DNA of 64,000 bases, taken from positions 58,720,289 through 58,784,288 of the forward strand of contig OU744731.1 in NCBI GenBank assembly GCA_916613615.1, in the 5' to 3' direction. The notes below the pieces were generated by a model. It worked only from the letters and a program-made list of their open reading frames with translations. It was not told where the DNA came from and searched no databases. Shown in pieces: positions 1 to 10,704 of the stretch (the first letter of the stretch is position 1; every line of letters begins with the position of its first letter). This stretch comes from Steromphala cineraria (taxonomy: Eukaryota; Mollusca; Gastropoda; Trochida; Trochidae). The position numbers and the translations under genes were made by a program.

Positions 1-550
1 GAAAACATGACAAGGTGAACTGTCATTAATAACCCTATACGGTTGATACTGTATTTGATAAGGGTTGATGATTATTTGACATTTATGTGAGTAGAGGATA
101 GCACGATGTATTTGACTTATAATATACCGCTAAGGTTAATAGTAATCTGATTGGTTCCATGATGTGCCAAAGATTGCACGAGTTCGTGACGAAGCAATCG
201 TGCCCTATTTCTGGTATTTCCAAATAGATATTATTTGAACAATATTTGAAATATTTCAAATGTTCAGAGATGAGAAGAACAATAAATCCAATTATGTTTT
301 AGCAGACAATAATGATAAATAAATTATATTTCTTTGACAGTATTTTCTGATTTCTGTGCAACTTCTCATGATAATCATAATAATAACCCTGTTGTGTTAT
401 AAATATCACGATGAGATAACCAAAGATAATGTTTTTTAAAAACTTATTCATGTTACTTACGAAAGACCATAAAGATTCATCTTGATTGATTCATTTATTC
501 AGAGTCATGAAAAGTTAAACCCTGCGTAAGAATAATTCAGAGGAATATAC
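1..550. other. AT-rich stretch without recognisable gene
   Basis: I see no supported gene, RNA or repeat boundary here. The stretch is AT-rich with short dyads (for example a GCACGA...TCGTGC pair near 176-212). The motif CCTGCGTAAGAA near 522 recurs near 582 and brackets the small hairpin that follows. Confidence 0.5.
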
Positions 551-583
551 GGATGACAACTTCTTTGTTCAAAGAAGTTATCC
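551..583. repeat. small hairpin resembling an inverted Penelope terminus
   Basis: AACTTCTTTG (558-567) and CAAAGAAGTT (570-579) form a perfect 10-bp stem with a 2-nt loop, flanked by GGAT and ATCC. The left half, GGATGACAACTTCTTT, closely resembles the reverse complement of the Penelope 3' terminus seen near 1973-1996 (AAAGAAGTTGTTCATCC). I infer a decayed head-to-head PLE terminus, like the better preserved one at 27671-27859. The hairpin itself is directly visible; the assignment to PLE is inference. Confidence 0.5.
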
Positions 584-927
584 TGCGTAAGAAGATAATT
601 CATGTAGGAGCGAAGTCCTGTTGAAATGTCATTAGAAGATGACCCGAAGGTTCTTTATTAATCAATCATATGGCCACTGACCTCAAGCGTCTTGTTTAGC
701 ATATTGATGTAGTCAGAGTTCCTTTAGTTGTCGAATCATGCAATAACAAATATCCTAGTATTGTTTTATAGACATGACATAAAGCTAACAAATTAAATGG
801 CATGTTACGTTAGTCTCAGAGTTATCCATTTACAAGCTTCGAACAATATGAATGCATTTTGTCCAATCTATAATATTAATGATATTTTTCCTCAAAAAGG
901 AAGTTTTCATAGACAAATATATATCAA

Positions 928-1725
928 GTGTCTGCGCTGGTAAAAATTGTGACACGCACACCTGACAACACTATTAACACCTCCGTCTACCGCAAACCCA
1001 CGCACACTGACCAATACATCCATTTCGACTCTTATCATCCTCACAGAACTAAAACTGGCATTGTCTCCACCCTTTCCCGCCGTGCTATCCACTTATCCTC
1101 TGGCACCCCTAACAATGAACTAAAACACCTTCAGCATGTCTTCACCCAACTAAACAACTACCCATCTAAACTTGTTGACCGTGTTATCCACTCAACCCTT
1201 AACCCTATGCCTAAACCCACTACTACCAAGCCTGCCCCTGCCCCCATTCGCATCTCACTCCCCTACATTGGCAAAACATCGCATCACATTAGTCGTCTAC
1301 TCAAGCAGAAAGCTGGTATAGACACCTACTTCTCCACGGCCACTCCTCTCAAAACCATCATTAGGGCTAACGGTAGAAAACATGCAACAAAACAACAGCA
1401 GCCTAAAGGAGTGGTCTACAACATCAGCTGCGACTGCGGCAGCAACTACATCGGAGAAACATCAAGGCCACTCAACATTCGCATCAAAGAACACAAGACA
1501 TCCACCATCAAAGCAGACGCAAAATCAGCTATTTCAGAACACATCACCAAATTCCCACAACACAACATCAACTGGGACACTGTCAAAACACTCACAACCA
1601 ACAAACATGATTACACTCAACGTCGTTTAGCCGAAGCTTTACAAATTTCCCGTTTCCGGCCATCTATGAACAGAGATCAAGGCTATTACATCCCATCAGC
1701 TTACAACCATTTAATCCGCCCATAA
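928..1725 (+). CDS. Penelope-like element C-terminal fragment with GIY-YIG endonuclease
   Basis: This is a 265-residue open frame. Its first third (SVYRKPTHTDQYIHFDSYHP near residues 20-39) matches the segment that follows the reverse transcriptase active site in Penelope-like elements. The RT palm with its YxDD box lies upstream in intact elements and is missing here. Residues about 160-240 form a GIY-YIG nuclease: VVYNISC then SNYIGETSR supply the two Tyr-containing strands, followed by the RIKEHK helix and a later conserved Glu (RLAEAL). The frame is uninterrupted, so loss of activity comes from truncation rather than visible stops. The listed start is only the first in-frame Met after the truncation point and is not a real initiation site. 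In the family, GIY-YIG nicks target DNA to prime reverse transcription. C-rich, Pro/Thr-rich codons contrast with the AT-rich flanks, as expected for a transposon ORF. Without RT it cannot move by itself. Confidence 0.85.
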   Translation: MSALVKIVTRTPDNTINTSVYRKPTHTDQYIHFDSYHPHRTKTGIVSTLSRRAIHLSSGTPNNELKHLQHVFTQLNNYPSKLVDRVIHSTLNPMPKPTTTKPAPAPIRISLPYIGKTSHHISRLLKQKAGIDTYFSTATPLKTIIRANGRKHATKQQQPKGVVYNISCDCGSNYIGETSRPLNIRIKEHKTSTIKADAKSAISEHITKFPQHNINWDTVKTLTTNKHDYTQRRLAEALQISRFRPSMNRDQGYYIPSAYNHLIRP

Positions 1726-1929
1726 TTAATCCAATCAACTCAACTGGCTTCGCTAATCTGCCCAATTAACTCACTCACAAACTGGTATCCCACTCATCCT
1801 ATGTTTTCTTAAACTTCATGTAAATTATCCTTTGATGTATTGTTACCTTATCCTGTTGTTACTGTTATTGTTTTCTCATTATCATATCAAACTGTATAAA
1901 TTGCTGTATTCCTCATTTTTCACCATATG

Positions 1930-1964
1930 CTTGATAACGGTATAAGAATCTATACCGAAACGTC
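1930..1964 (+). ncRNA. hammerhead-like ribozyme motif of Penelope element
   Basis: The stretch reads TTGATAAC, then a 6-bp stem GGTATA/TATACC around a 6-nt loop, then GAAACGTC. This is the order of a type I hammerhead core (CUGANGA, stem II, GAAA, NUH cleavage triplet GUC). Two core positions differ: U for C3 and A for G8, which would preserve the 3-8 pair. The extra C before stem II is also non-canonical. Stem III would be only AC/GU, fitting the minimal, dimer-acting hammerheads reported for Penelope-like elements. Motif order is seen; catalytic activity is inferred. Confidence 0.6.
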
Positions 1965-2601
1965 GCCACCATCCAATAAAGAAGTTGTTCATCCATAGAA
2001 TTACTCTTGTCTTCCTGGTAAAAATAATTTGATTGTACATTTATCAAACATAAAGTTTCGTGACGACGATACAGTTATATTTCATAGAAAATACCTAAAT
2101 AGCTGACCATGGTCTAATTCAATGATGTTAAATATGTTTAGTTTACTAGTGTTGAAAGAAGAGATATAAAGAAGTTTGAATAAATACATTTTAACACAAG
2201 ATCTTTGCCTTTCTTCACAATATAACTAGAATGAGAATACAATATATACAAATTCTTGTAGTTTTTCAAGTTGATTCACATGCAGGAGTCGGACAACACC
2301 CCAATTTTACCATTCCATCAGCCAACTTGCTCGGCCATATCGCTATATATTGCATTTTCACCATATTATCCAATATCTCAAATAACTGCTGTGAGAATGT
2401 GTCATTTATATTGAATTTGCATTGTAAGTAAATTCAAATTTTGGTATCAGTAGATATGCCATTACCACAAATGCTTTATCCACCATAAACAATGTTTCCT
2501 ATTTCTGATTTCAGCGCATGGAAGACCAACATTTTCCTAAAAAACTTCATTCTACAAAATGCAGATAAAAATGATCAAATAACAATGATTCTTTATGCAA
2601 C

Positions 2602-2665
2602 AGCAAATATCAGCACTAATGAAGATAATCATAACCTCTAAAATCACCGCACCTGCTTTGATAAC
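2602..2665 (+). repeat. short interspersed repeat, copy 1
   Basis: The motif ATCAGCACTAATGAAGAT and the following TCATAACCTC...GCACCTGCTTT recur in direct orientation at about 34590-34650. The copies are diverged. No terminal structure is visible, so the element class is unknown. Confidence 0.55.
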
Positions 2666-2909
2666 CTTACTGTTAAAATGAAGTCAATGAATTTTCGTCA
2701 CACACGTGGATGATTATGGTCATATTGATATTGCAAGCAATGTTATAAAACATCACAATGCATATGCACAAAACAAATTTGCCAATATGTACATGTACTG
2801 AAACCAAAGAAATGAAATTGAAACTTTATTCAAAGCCCAAAACAATATGGTAACATTCTATTCAGGGGGGGACATATTAAATTATATAACATATTATATA
2901 TATGTACAA

Positions 2910-3235
2910 TTAAACCACCACTGGACTCATTACCTTATCGTGGTGTGGTGGTTTGTGTGCTTCGACGACCCCGAGAGCTATGCCAGCTGGAGCTTTCATG
3001 CTCCTGGTAGGGTCACCCAAGCTGGACAGGTCGACGGGTAGAAGCCAGACCAAATTTGAGTCCTTCTAAAACCTGCTTTCTATCTCTTACTATGCCTTCC
3101 TTACCGTCTTTCCTCTCATCCTTTCGATCCCTTTCTCCCTGATCTGTCTACTCTCTTTTGGATGGCAACATCCACGTGTTTAATAACTGAAATATTGTTC
3201 AAAACACGTTAAACACCAACTCACTCACTCATTAT
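2910..3235 (+). mobile_element. retroposon fragment with ACTC-type tail
   Basis: This island is less AT-rich than its surroundings. It begins near CACCACTGGACTCATTACC and contains CTTCGACGACCCCGAGAGC. It ends in AAACACCAACTCACTCACTC, a short tandem tail of the kind left by non-LTR retrotransposons or their SINEs. I recall similar tails being common in gastropod genomes. No tRNA-like A/B box pair or target duplication is clear, so LINE 5'/3' piece versus SINE is unresolved. Confidence 0.55.
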
Positions 3236-3254
3236 TATAAAAACGTTGTTCAGA

Positions 3255-4370
3255 GTTCAAATGACACTGTGTTAACCAACCAAATCATCAAGAGTGAACC
3301 CTTCTGGTAAACTAACAACTTAAAAACTGTGAGTTTAAAATAATCAACTTAATAAGTGTCATTATGAATGTAAAGATCGAAGAGGCCATGTTTGTAAATA
3401 ACACGATTTTTGGTGAGGTTAAAAGTTTTAATGCAAAACGTCTATTTCTAAAATATACCTTAATACAAAGTAATTATACGAAAATGATTTCACTCATCTT
3501 GCTAATGTATGGCACAAATGGAAGTGAAACCATGTACAAAAAGGCAAGTGCTCGGACTTCCTTTTTAAGTAACAAAATCATAAATTTGATACATAAACTT
3601 TGCCTTTTGTCTTAAAGGGGCAGTAGCACGTTTTTTGATAATTTTATATTTTAAGATTTTAACTGAGAATTGTATGTTAATACTAGATGTATTATTTTGA
3701 TAGTGTCATAAATCTCATTGCACAAACCAATCGGCCATAGTCAGAGGACAAAGTATGAAGATTCACATAAAATCAAGTGGCGGCCATTTTGTGTGCACAC
3801 CTTTAATTCATTTTGTGAAAGAACAATGAATCGCATGGTTAAACTTGACATTATATATTTGAATTATTACTGCTCCACTTAGTTTAAATACATTGTCTTT
3901 TAATTGGAACCATTGCTTTTCATTTTCCTGACATCACCTTATATCCTCCCTAAAAACTTGCTACTGCCCCTTTAACAGTAGTAACATATATATATATAGA
4001 CGCACATGACCTTGTGCTAACCATAAAAAGAAAAACAGAGAATTGTTTGACCAAGAAATGAAATATCCATCCTTACAACGCAGCACAAAACCACTCAAAT
4101 TCACAGAAAAATCCGTTGTATTACTATATATGTAAATTCGAGGACTTGTGCTTACAAAGGTTGGGTTTGTATATCGTATTAACAACCTGTTTAATGTTAA
4201 GATTTTTGGCGAAATAGAAAAAAAAACCCAAACACATTCAAACGATTTATTACAGCAATTGGCATCAATGATTAGATAAACAAACTATGTGCCTCAAGTC
4301 TCAGTTATAACGTTACATTTATTTCCCATGGCACCTGCCATTCGTCATGTGAACTTGAACTTTGCTGAAT
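3255..4370. repeat. diverged segmental duplication, copy A
   Basis: Blocks in this interval recur in the same order at 5560-6055: CTGTGTTAAC with following text, AACTGTGAGTTTA, AGAGGCC.TGTTTGTAAAT, ACACGATTTT, TTTCACTCAT, and later AGGTGCCTCA/ATGTGCCTCAAG with GTCTCAGT and GTGAACTTGAACTTTGCT. Copy A alone has the MITE at 3612-3975 inside it, so that MITE may have inserted after the duplication, or been lost from the other copy. Confidence 0.65.
3612..3975 (+). mobile_element. TTAA MITE (Kolobok/piggyBac-like), copy 1
   Basis: The element begins TTAAAGGGGCAGTAGCACG and ends in the reverse complement, CTACTGCCCCTTTAA. Total length is 364 bp with terminal inverted repeats of about 15-20 bp. TTAA at both ends fits a TTAA target duplication, as in Kolobok and piggyBac superfamilies; the AGGGG terminus favours Kolobok-like. 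The interior is AT-rich with the conserved blocks GACAGTGTCAAAAATCTCAT (here slightly changed) and GGCGGCCATTTTGTGTG. It has no coding capacity. It defines the reference orientation for the copies below. Confidence 0.85.
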
Positions 4371-5156
4371 TAATGAAGTTATTACCTTCATTTCCAAGCA
4401 ACGTGAAGGACAACACTAATTACTATATGATGATTGTTTATCAAATATCAGAGATCCAATGCCACTGTTGTCAGTTGGGTACTACATGTTCCAGTAACAG
4501 AATTCAGAAATTCAGCAATTTGTCATCTAAGGTATAATAATGAATGCCTCAATCCATAGCAGTTTTTTTTCATAATTGATTTCAATCAATCGACATATCG
4601 AATTATTTGCAAAATTATTTTGTTTATCTGAAAAATACATGTGGGTATAAAAAAAGGTAACATTATATTTAGGCATCGACCTAAATGCAACACTGAAAAC
4701 CATGGGTTCAAAAACGTAAGATGAGGTAAGAAGAAATGAAGCATTCAAAATGAAAAAAGAATTACTTTTAAAATTCTTTATTTCTCTCCATTGTGCTTTC
4801 TTGGCTGTTTGATATCAATGTTACTTTGTACCCCAAATACTTCCTAAACTTTACCCTTTAAGATTTTGCAAGAACATTGGAATATTTTTAACCTTACAAT
4901 GAATCTCCCTGTTGGAACTCTATTGAAAAACAAGTTCTTTGTGATACTTGACTGTGGGTTATGGTTAATATCTATGTATTGTCTCATACATAATGCCACA
5001 AAACTTTTAGATTTATTGTCTGAAAAAGAGATATTTCAACATCCATCAACCAGAATTTGTGCTGTTGGCATCAGTTATCATCTTTGAAATAATCAATGCC
5101 TTTTCCCATGGCATGAACCGAATGTATTCTAATGCAATCCTAGACGTACATTTAGC

Positions 5157-5522
5157 TCTAAAAGGGGCAGTAGCACATTTTTTGATAATTTTATATTTCA
5201 AATTTTTCACTGTTAATTGTACGTTAATGCTTAATGTATTATTTTGATAGTGTCAAAAATCTCATAACACAAACCAATTATCCATAGTCAGAGAACAAAG
5301 TATGAAGATTCACCTAAAATACATGGGCGGCCATTTTGTGTGAACACCTTTAATTCATTTTGTGTAAGAAAAAGGCATCGCATGGCTCAACTTTACAATA
5401 TATATTTGAATTATTAATGCTCCATTTAGTTTAAATGCATTGTCTTTAAATCTGAACCGTTAATTTTCATTTTCCTGACATCACCTTTTATTCCCTCTAA
5501 AAACGTGCTACTGCCCCTTTAA
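5157..5522 (+). mobile_element. TTAA MITE, copy 2
   Basis: Full-length member of the same family, with a mutated left TTAA (CTAA) and an intact right CTGCCCCTTTAA. The interior aligns with copy 1 throughout, including GGCGGCCATTTTGTGTGAAC. Confidence 0.85.
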
Positions 5523-5559
5523 GTAACAACACATTATATAGACGCGGTTTAAAGGTGTG

Positions 5560-6055
5560 CTGTGTTAACTGTACAAACCATATAGTGTGAACTCCTTGGG
5601 TGACCTTAGCAACTGTGAGTTTATTAAGTAGTGGTATAACCATCATTAAAAGCAGCATGAAACTACTAAACATCCACTTTATGAATTTAACTTTAACATT
5701 AAAGTCAAAGAGGCCTTGTTTGTAAATCAACACGATTTTCAATTCAAAAACGTTTAGGTCAAAAATATACAATAAAACTTGATATGAGGATTGTTTCACT
5801 CATGTAAATGTTATAGCATACCTTATGATGTCACAATGGAGCAAGAATAAACACATTGAACCGAATTCAAGGCCAGACAAACATTCACAAATAAGTAATT
5901 TACAGTAATTATTAGATAAGCACACTAGGTGCCTCACGTCTCAGTACTTATTGTAACATTTTTAGAAACTGCATCCTTAATTGGCTTTATTTCCTATGAC
6001 ACGTGGCATTATGTACGTGAACAAACGTGAACTTGAACTTGAACTTTGCTTGTGG
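5560..6055. repeat. diverged segmental duplication, copy B
   Basis: Partner of 3255-4370. Shared ordered blocks include CTGTGTTAAC, CAACTGTGAGTTTA, AAAGAGGCCTTGTTTGTAAA, GTGCCTCACGTCTCAGT and GTGAACTTGAACTTTGCT. Several indels separate the copies. Confidence 0.65.
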
Positions 6056-6194
6056 ATGTGTATGGAGCATGTCATACGCCTATTAACATGATACAAATTA
6101 TTTTGGTGAAAAATACTTCATTATCAAATGATGCATTGATAAAATAAGCACTAAGAAGCAACGGAAACTGTCAACAAATCATGCTCTCGCAACG

Positions 6195-6281
6195 TGACGT
6201 CATCAGTTCGCCAAGTGACGTCATCGGAATGTGTCCTGTTTCTAGGTCACGTTGTTTTGTTTTGCAAACTTGGCGAACAGT
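6195..6281. repeat. paired CRE-like palindromes within an imperfect inverted repeat
   Basis: TGACGTCATC occurs at 6195-6204 and 6216-6225, exactly 21 bp apart. GTTCGCCAAG (6206-6215) is mirrored by CTTGGCGAAC at 6269-6278. ACGTGAC near 6193 is mirrored by GTCACGT near 6247. The arrangement resembles a MITE end. TGACGTCA is also the ATF/CREB consensus, but function is unproven. Confidence 0.45.
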
Positions 6282-6393
6282 GTCAACGGCAGAGGATTGA
6301 TTGATAGATTACAATGATATGAGTTGTTGAATAGGAACCGGGAGAGAGAACTTAGGGAAAGGTGGTTAGATAGATTACCACTCATAGCCCTTC

Positions 6394-6561
6394 ACAATCT
6401 GGGAATGGACTGCGCTACTTAGTCAGTTTGAAACAAATCATTCCTAGATTGTGATCATTCCCAGATTGTGCAGGCCTCACAATCTGCAGATTCCTAGATT
6501 GTTCGAACAATCTGCAGATTGTGTGCTCACAATCTACAGATTGCGATCATTCCTAGATTGA
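6394..6561. repeat. cluster of AATCTGCAGATT-type palindromes
   Basis: About eight copies of a half-site CACAATCT or its complement AGATTGTG occur in both orientations. They are often joined as palindromes (AATCTGCAGATTGTG, ATTCCTAGATTG, CATTCCCAGATTGTG). The cluster could fold into several alternative hairpins or bind a dimeric protein. I recognise no named element. Confidence 0.6.
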
Positions 6562-6599
6562 ACGGTACAGATACACTATAACATGTTCGGATTGTGTGC

Positions 6600-8200
6600 T
6601 TATGGACTGGAAAGCGACGAATTGGTTGGCAATGAAGCAATTAAACAGTCGAAGCGCCATGTTTATGTCACGGTAGGCAGAGGAGGCACTGATGTGAAGT
6701 GATCAAACGAATGATGGATTTGTGATGCTTGCATGCATTTAAAATATAAAAAAAGCGCTAAGATAATATTCTTTCACAAAAATTAACATTTGGTTGAGAA
6801 TGTAAAATTTGACAGAAGTCACGTGATTGGACAATGTCATGTCGAAAGTAGTTCAATTTTTTTGCACGATATGGTAACACACATGTGTGTTACCAACTCA
6901 TTGTTATCTAATGAGTGATCTCACCACGGTTGAGTAATAAATTTATGTATCAATGTACTAGAAACTTAAAAAATAAAAGCTTAATAGTATTAGTACTTAT
7001 GCAGATGATCATGATTGAGAGAAATGATGAATAGATGATAATGTTACTGACAAAAAGGATACAAATTAAAACTGATTCATTTCCTTCTATCAGTTAATGT
7101 TACAGTTTAATGCCAACACAGATGAAAAATGACACAGTTTATGCAACGAATTCATAATAAAGTGATAAAACAGATATATAATGATTTGGATAGTCAAAAT
7201 ATATAGTCAATGTTTCAGATAAATAATGATAAAGGCAAATAATTATTCAATTATAATAATATTGGAACTCCACTTACTAGTTATAATATAAGAGAATGTA
7301 TTTTACTGTGTAGTCTATGCAAACATCCTAACGTACATGTATGGAAGGTCTTGTAAAAACCATCTAAAAATGTTTGTCAAAAATGTGTTAGTCTATTAGT
7401 ATCAGAACTTTTATTGATTAGAAGATTTCAATTGGGCCAATACAAGCATTTGCTTACTAAGGCCATTCAGTCAACGTACATTCAAGGTAAATAAATAAAA
7501 CTAAGCAACGATAGTAACATTTCACCAAAACTTTTATAGATTAAACTAAATTACATAAGGAAATCCTAAATCTTACACTTTAATAGTGCGCTCTTATACA
7601 CACACGCGATAAAGGAACAGCTATCTATTTTATATACATGTATGAGGCTGTGTTTTAAAACATCTTTCTTTCTTTTAGTATCAAGTATTCTTATCATCAT
7701 AACTTTGCAAATTGACAGATGTCCTTCGCTAGTAATAATGCGATTTCGTTATCTCTTGCTAATGATCTACAGAGTCATGAGTTTTGCCTGGGAGACAGTG
7801 AGAGGGTGCTTGATCTATATGGAGATGACTTCTAAATGTTGTTAATTCAATAAAGCTTGGACTATTTATTACTCTTTTTTTATCTGTTGCCTTCAAATCA
7901 GTTCATAAATTCTAAATGAAAATAACGTTAACTGAGGAAGCTCGTTACAAGTTTGGAATCTATCCAAAAAGAACAGATACAAAAGTAGTTGTAGATATTT
8001 GTATTCAAATCCCCACAACAACAGAAACACTTCGTGTTTTTTTCTCGTGTGTTCCAAATTATTGCAAGCAAACATTTGACGATAATCTATTGTCCGCATA
8101 AAAAATTCACTTTTATGGTCCGGATCACATGTATCACCCGTATCACCCGGAAATAGCCATGCACATGTTTAACAGGGTTTTAAATATTAATCTTATATCT
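6600..8200. other. AT-rich intergenic DNA
   Basis: No gene, RNA or structured repeat is supported. Only short spurious open frames are present. ACACATGTGT near 6880 is a small palindrome. Confidence 0.5.
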
Positions 8201-8229
8201 CAAATTATAATTAAATCAAGTTATGATTA

Positions 8230-8575
8230 AATCTTGTGTATCTGTAACTTTATAAGAGGTAATTATTGGCTAGAACTAACATTCTTCCGTCAAACTGTTA
8301 TGCTGAAAATATCATAATAACACATCTATAGCTGACGTATCCTGTAATGTAAATGCTTTTAAGTGTCAAATGCAATTAGGGTACCCTTTCCAATCCGTCT
8401 TTCCTATAGGTATCTCAGAATATATTGTTATATGTCAATTTCCAGGCAATACCTTCTACTTATTTTGCCTTCTCCAGGAAGAAACCAAATGTGTGCCACA
8501 TATAGCTTCCTGCATTGTTAAATAACCGTCACATGAGTGACCCTACTTGAGGGTTGTTCCTTTGAACATTCTAAA
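8230..8575 (+). repeat. interspersed repeat E, copy 1
   Basis: The segment recurs in inverted orientation at about 46430-46760. Shared blocks, read on opposite strands, include TTATGCTGAAAATATCATAA, TCCTGTAATGTAAA, CTTCCTGCATTGTTAAATAA and CATGAGTGACCCTA. Ends are not defined and the element class is unknown. Confidence 0.65.
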
Positions 8576-8609
8576 TATTTCTCAAAACCCACAACTTGTT
8601 CCATTTACA

Positions 8610-8956
8610 TCTTTTTTTGACAATTTTATATTATAAAATTTTCACTGATAATTGTACGTTAATGTTAAATATATTATTTTGACAGTGTCAAAAATCTCAT
8701 TAAACAAACCAATCATCCATTGTCAGAGACCAAAGTATGAAGATTCACATAAAATTCATTGGCGGCCATTTTGTGTGAACACCTTTAATTCATTTTGTGG
8801 AAGAAAAAGGGAACGCATGGCTAAACTTTACGTTATATATTTGAATTATTACTGCTTCATTTAGTTTAAATACAATGTCTTTCAATTGGAACCATTTATT
8901 TCCATTTTCCTGACATCACCTTATATTCCCCCAAAAGCGTGCTACTGCCCCTTTAA
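8610..8956 (+). mobile_element. TTAA MITE, copy 3 (left end lost)
   Basis: Interior and right end (GTGCTACTGCCCCTTTAA) match the family. The left terminal AAAGGGGCAGTAGCACG is missing, and the homology starts at TTTTTTTGACAATTTTATA. Confidence 0.8.
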
Positions 8957-9119
8957 AGTATTATGAATATTGTTATTGCGATTATGATAGACGTGTTACA
9001 ATATCTGAATCTCAATTGTTTTACAACTATTGTAAGGAGAGGTATTTACATCTATCGGAGATGAGCATGCAAATACTCACAAAAATAGTTGTGATAAATA
9101 TGGCGAGTGTCTGTTATAG

Positions 9120-9555
9120 ATTACCCCTATAAAGATTGTTAAATTGAATATGTCTCGTTAAGCTTTGAAATATTCATTAACTAATATATTTTTATTGATC
9201 TCAGTAGGCACTTTGCTGAGATTATCTACATTAAAACTAATACGACAAAGTAGCCATTTTGTATGGAAGCCTCACAATCAATGTTTAGATTAACATTAAC
9301 CATAAATATATACATGCTACTAAATAGTTCACCTCTATCCATGCCATAAACCCAAAAATATTATCTTACAATAGACCTGCAAAAGCAGCATGATGTATAT
9401 TGGATATTGTGATAGAATGGAAGCCTCACATTCGATGTTTAGATGTACATAAACCATACATGCATACATACTACAAACACCCATTTCTGAACCATAAACT
9501 AGTTCCCGCAAGCCTTTAACATTACAATAAACCATCAAAAGCAGCATGATCTATA
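9120..9555 (+). repeat. interspersed repeat C, tandem partial units
   Basis: Two successive versions of one sequence are present: TGGAAGCCTCACA recurs at 9264 and 9420, and AAAGCAGCATGAT at 9380 and 9539. Related copies lie at 14086-14300 and, inverted, at 41925-42225. The second unit resumes after an insertion, at 10413 (TTGGATATTGTGATAG). Confidence 0.65.
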
Positions 9556-10412
9556 TTCTACCATAAATGTGCAAAATACTCGTTTCTGATTGGCTGCTGT
9601 GAAAAATCAGAGGGCGTATAATTTGGTTATACGGTGCTCTGTTTACTTTGTCTAATGCGCAAGAATTCATTTGTTGCCTAGCAACAAGTAGTTCTAAAAT
9701 ATTGCTGTTGTGTCGAACATTTTCACAAAATATGCGATAATTACGTTGTATGTACATTATTTATAGCATTTATTCAAACTTTCCACAAGCTTAACGCATG
9801 CATTCTGTCAAAACCGGTAAAATACACGACACTGACAACAGTTCAGATTTCCCGTTCGCACGGTCCATTCTGTAGCGTTAGAACAAAACGGGCTCGACAA
9901 GGTTTAACCGGCCAGAATTTCATACGAATATGAATCGAAATGCGGCATACACTTACCTTAAATTTATTTAAAACACCAATGCAATTATACCAACGTCAAG
10001 TTTATGAATATATGCAGAACTTAACATAACGCTAACAACCGTCACGAAATAATAAAACGTCTACTGAATAGAGTGAGCTCCCTTTGCAGCATTCGGATAT
10101 TTGTCGGTAATCTCCGAGGCCTTCTATTTGTAACGTCATTCGAGATAACCAAATCCGTCAACACTCCGTGGAAATCATGCACGGGCATCATGACACAGCA
10201 CACCCGAGTAAATGCGAAGAATATAGTTCAATATTAAATCGCTATTACGTTAGAATGGAGATAAACATACTGTGTTTGAAAATCAGCGGCATATAATGGA
10301 ATTATTATAGCTCTAAATTATCCATACGCGTTCGACTTTAAATTTAATTTAGAGCTATAATAATTCCGTTATATGCCGCTGATTTCCAAACAGAGTATGT
10401 TTATCTCCTAAT
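9556..10412 (+). mobile_element. insertion ending in a 64-bp-arm hairpin
   Basis: Removing this 857-bp segment restores repeat C (left ...GATCTATA joined to TTGGATATTG...), so it is an insertion. It begins TTCTACCATAAATG and ends ATCTCCTAA. Its last ~150 bp form an imperfect inverted repeat (10257-10320 against 10345-10408, 24-nt loop). The ends (5' TC, 3' CTAA, A/T insertion point) recall a Helitron-type element, but the hairpin is far longer and closer to the end than in canonical Helitrons, so class is open. No ORF is present. Confidence 0.6.
10257..10408. repeat. long hairpin, 64-bp arms
   Basis: The left arm starts GGAGATAAACATACT and the right arm ends AGTATGTTTATCTCC. Both contain ATCAGCGGCATATAA or its complement. 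Only a few mismatches separate the arms. The loop is 10321-10344. Confidence 0.85.
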
Positions 10413-10704
10413 TGGATATTGTGATAGTTTAAATAATGTATGACTATACTTGGCTACTGCAGATAACATGATTTCCCATTTTCAATTTGTAGTGCTCTTC
10501 TACTTCTTTGTGGAAATATCAGTTGGTTGATAAAGAGTATATGATTTCACAATAAATAGACTTCTGCAAGAAGATTTCCATTTCTTTCAAGAATTTTCAG
10601 TCAGTTTCTAAAGTATAATCGCCAACAACTTTAGAAAGGGTCAAGTTTAAGGAATCTCCTGCCGGGGACTTTCCCAAAGTTAATAAGAGGTACATTTCTG
10701 CACT

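Larger units (their letters stand above)
925..2020 (+). mobile_element. 5'-truncated Penelope-like retroelement (3' half)
   Basis: The segment contains the C-terminal coding part of a PLE (928-1725), about 200 bp of AT-rich 3' sequence, a hammerhead-like motif (1930-1964) and a terminus near 1970-2020. The terminus (AATAAAGAAGTTGTTCATCC) recurs on the minus strand at 62381-62460 and, degenerate, at 27671-27859. The catalytic reverse transcriptase core is absent, so the copy is 5' truncated. I see no clean target site duplication. Confidence 0.8.

Noticed and set aside
907..1092. Minus-strand frame at the start of the Penelope fragment
   Set aside because: Antisense shadow of the GIY-YIG-bearing ORF.
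9556..10412. Canonical Helitron
   Set aside because: Ends are suggestive, but the 64-bp hairpin four bases from the end does not fit the usual short stem ~10 nt upstream of CTRR.
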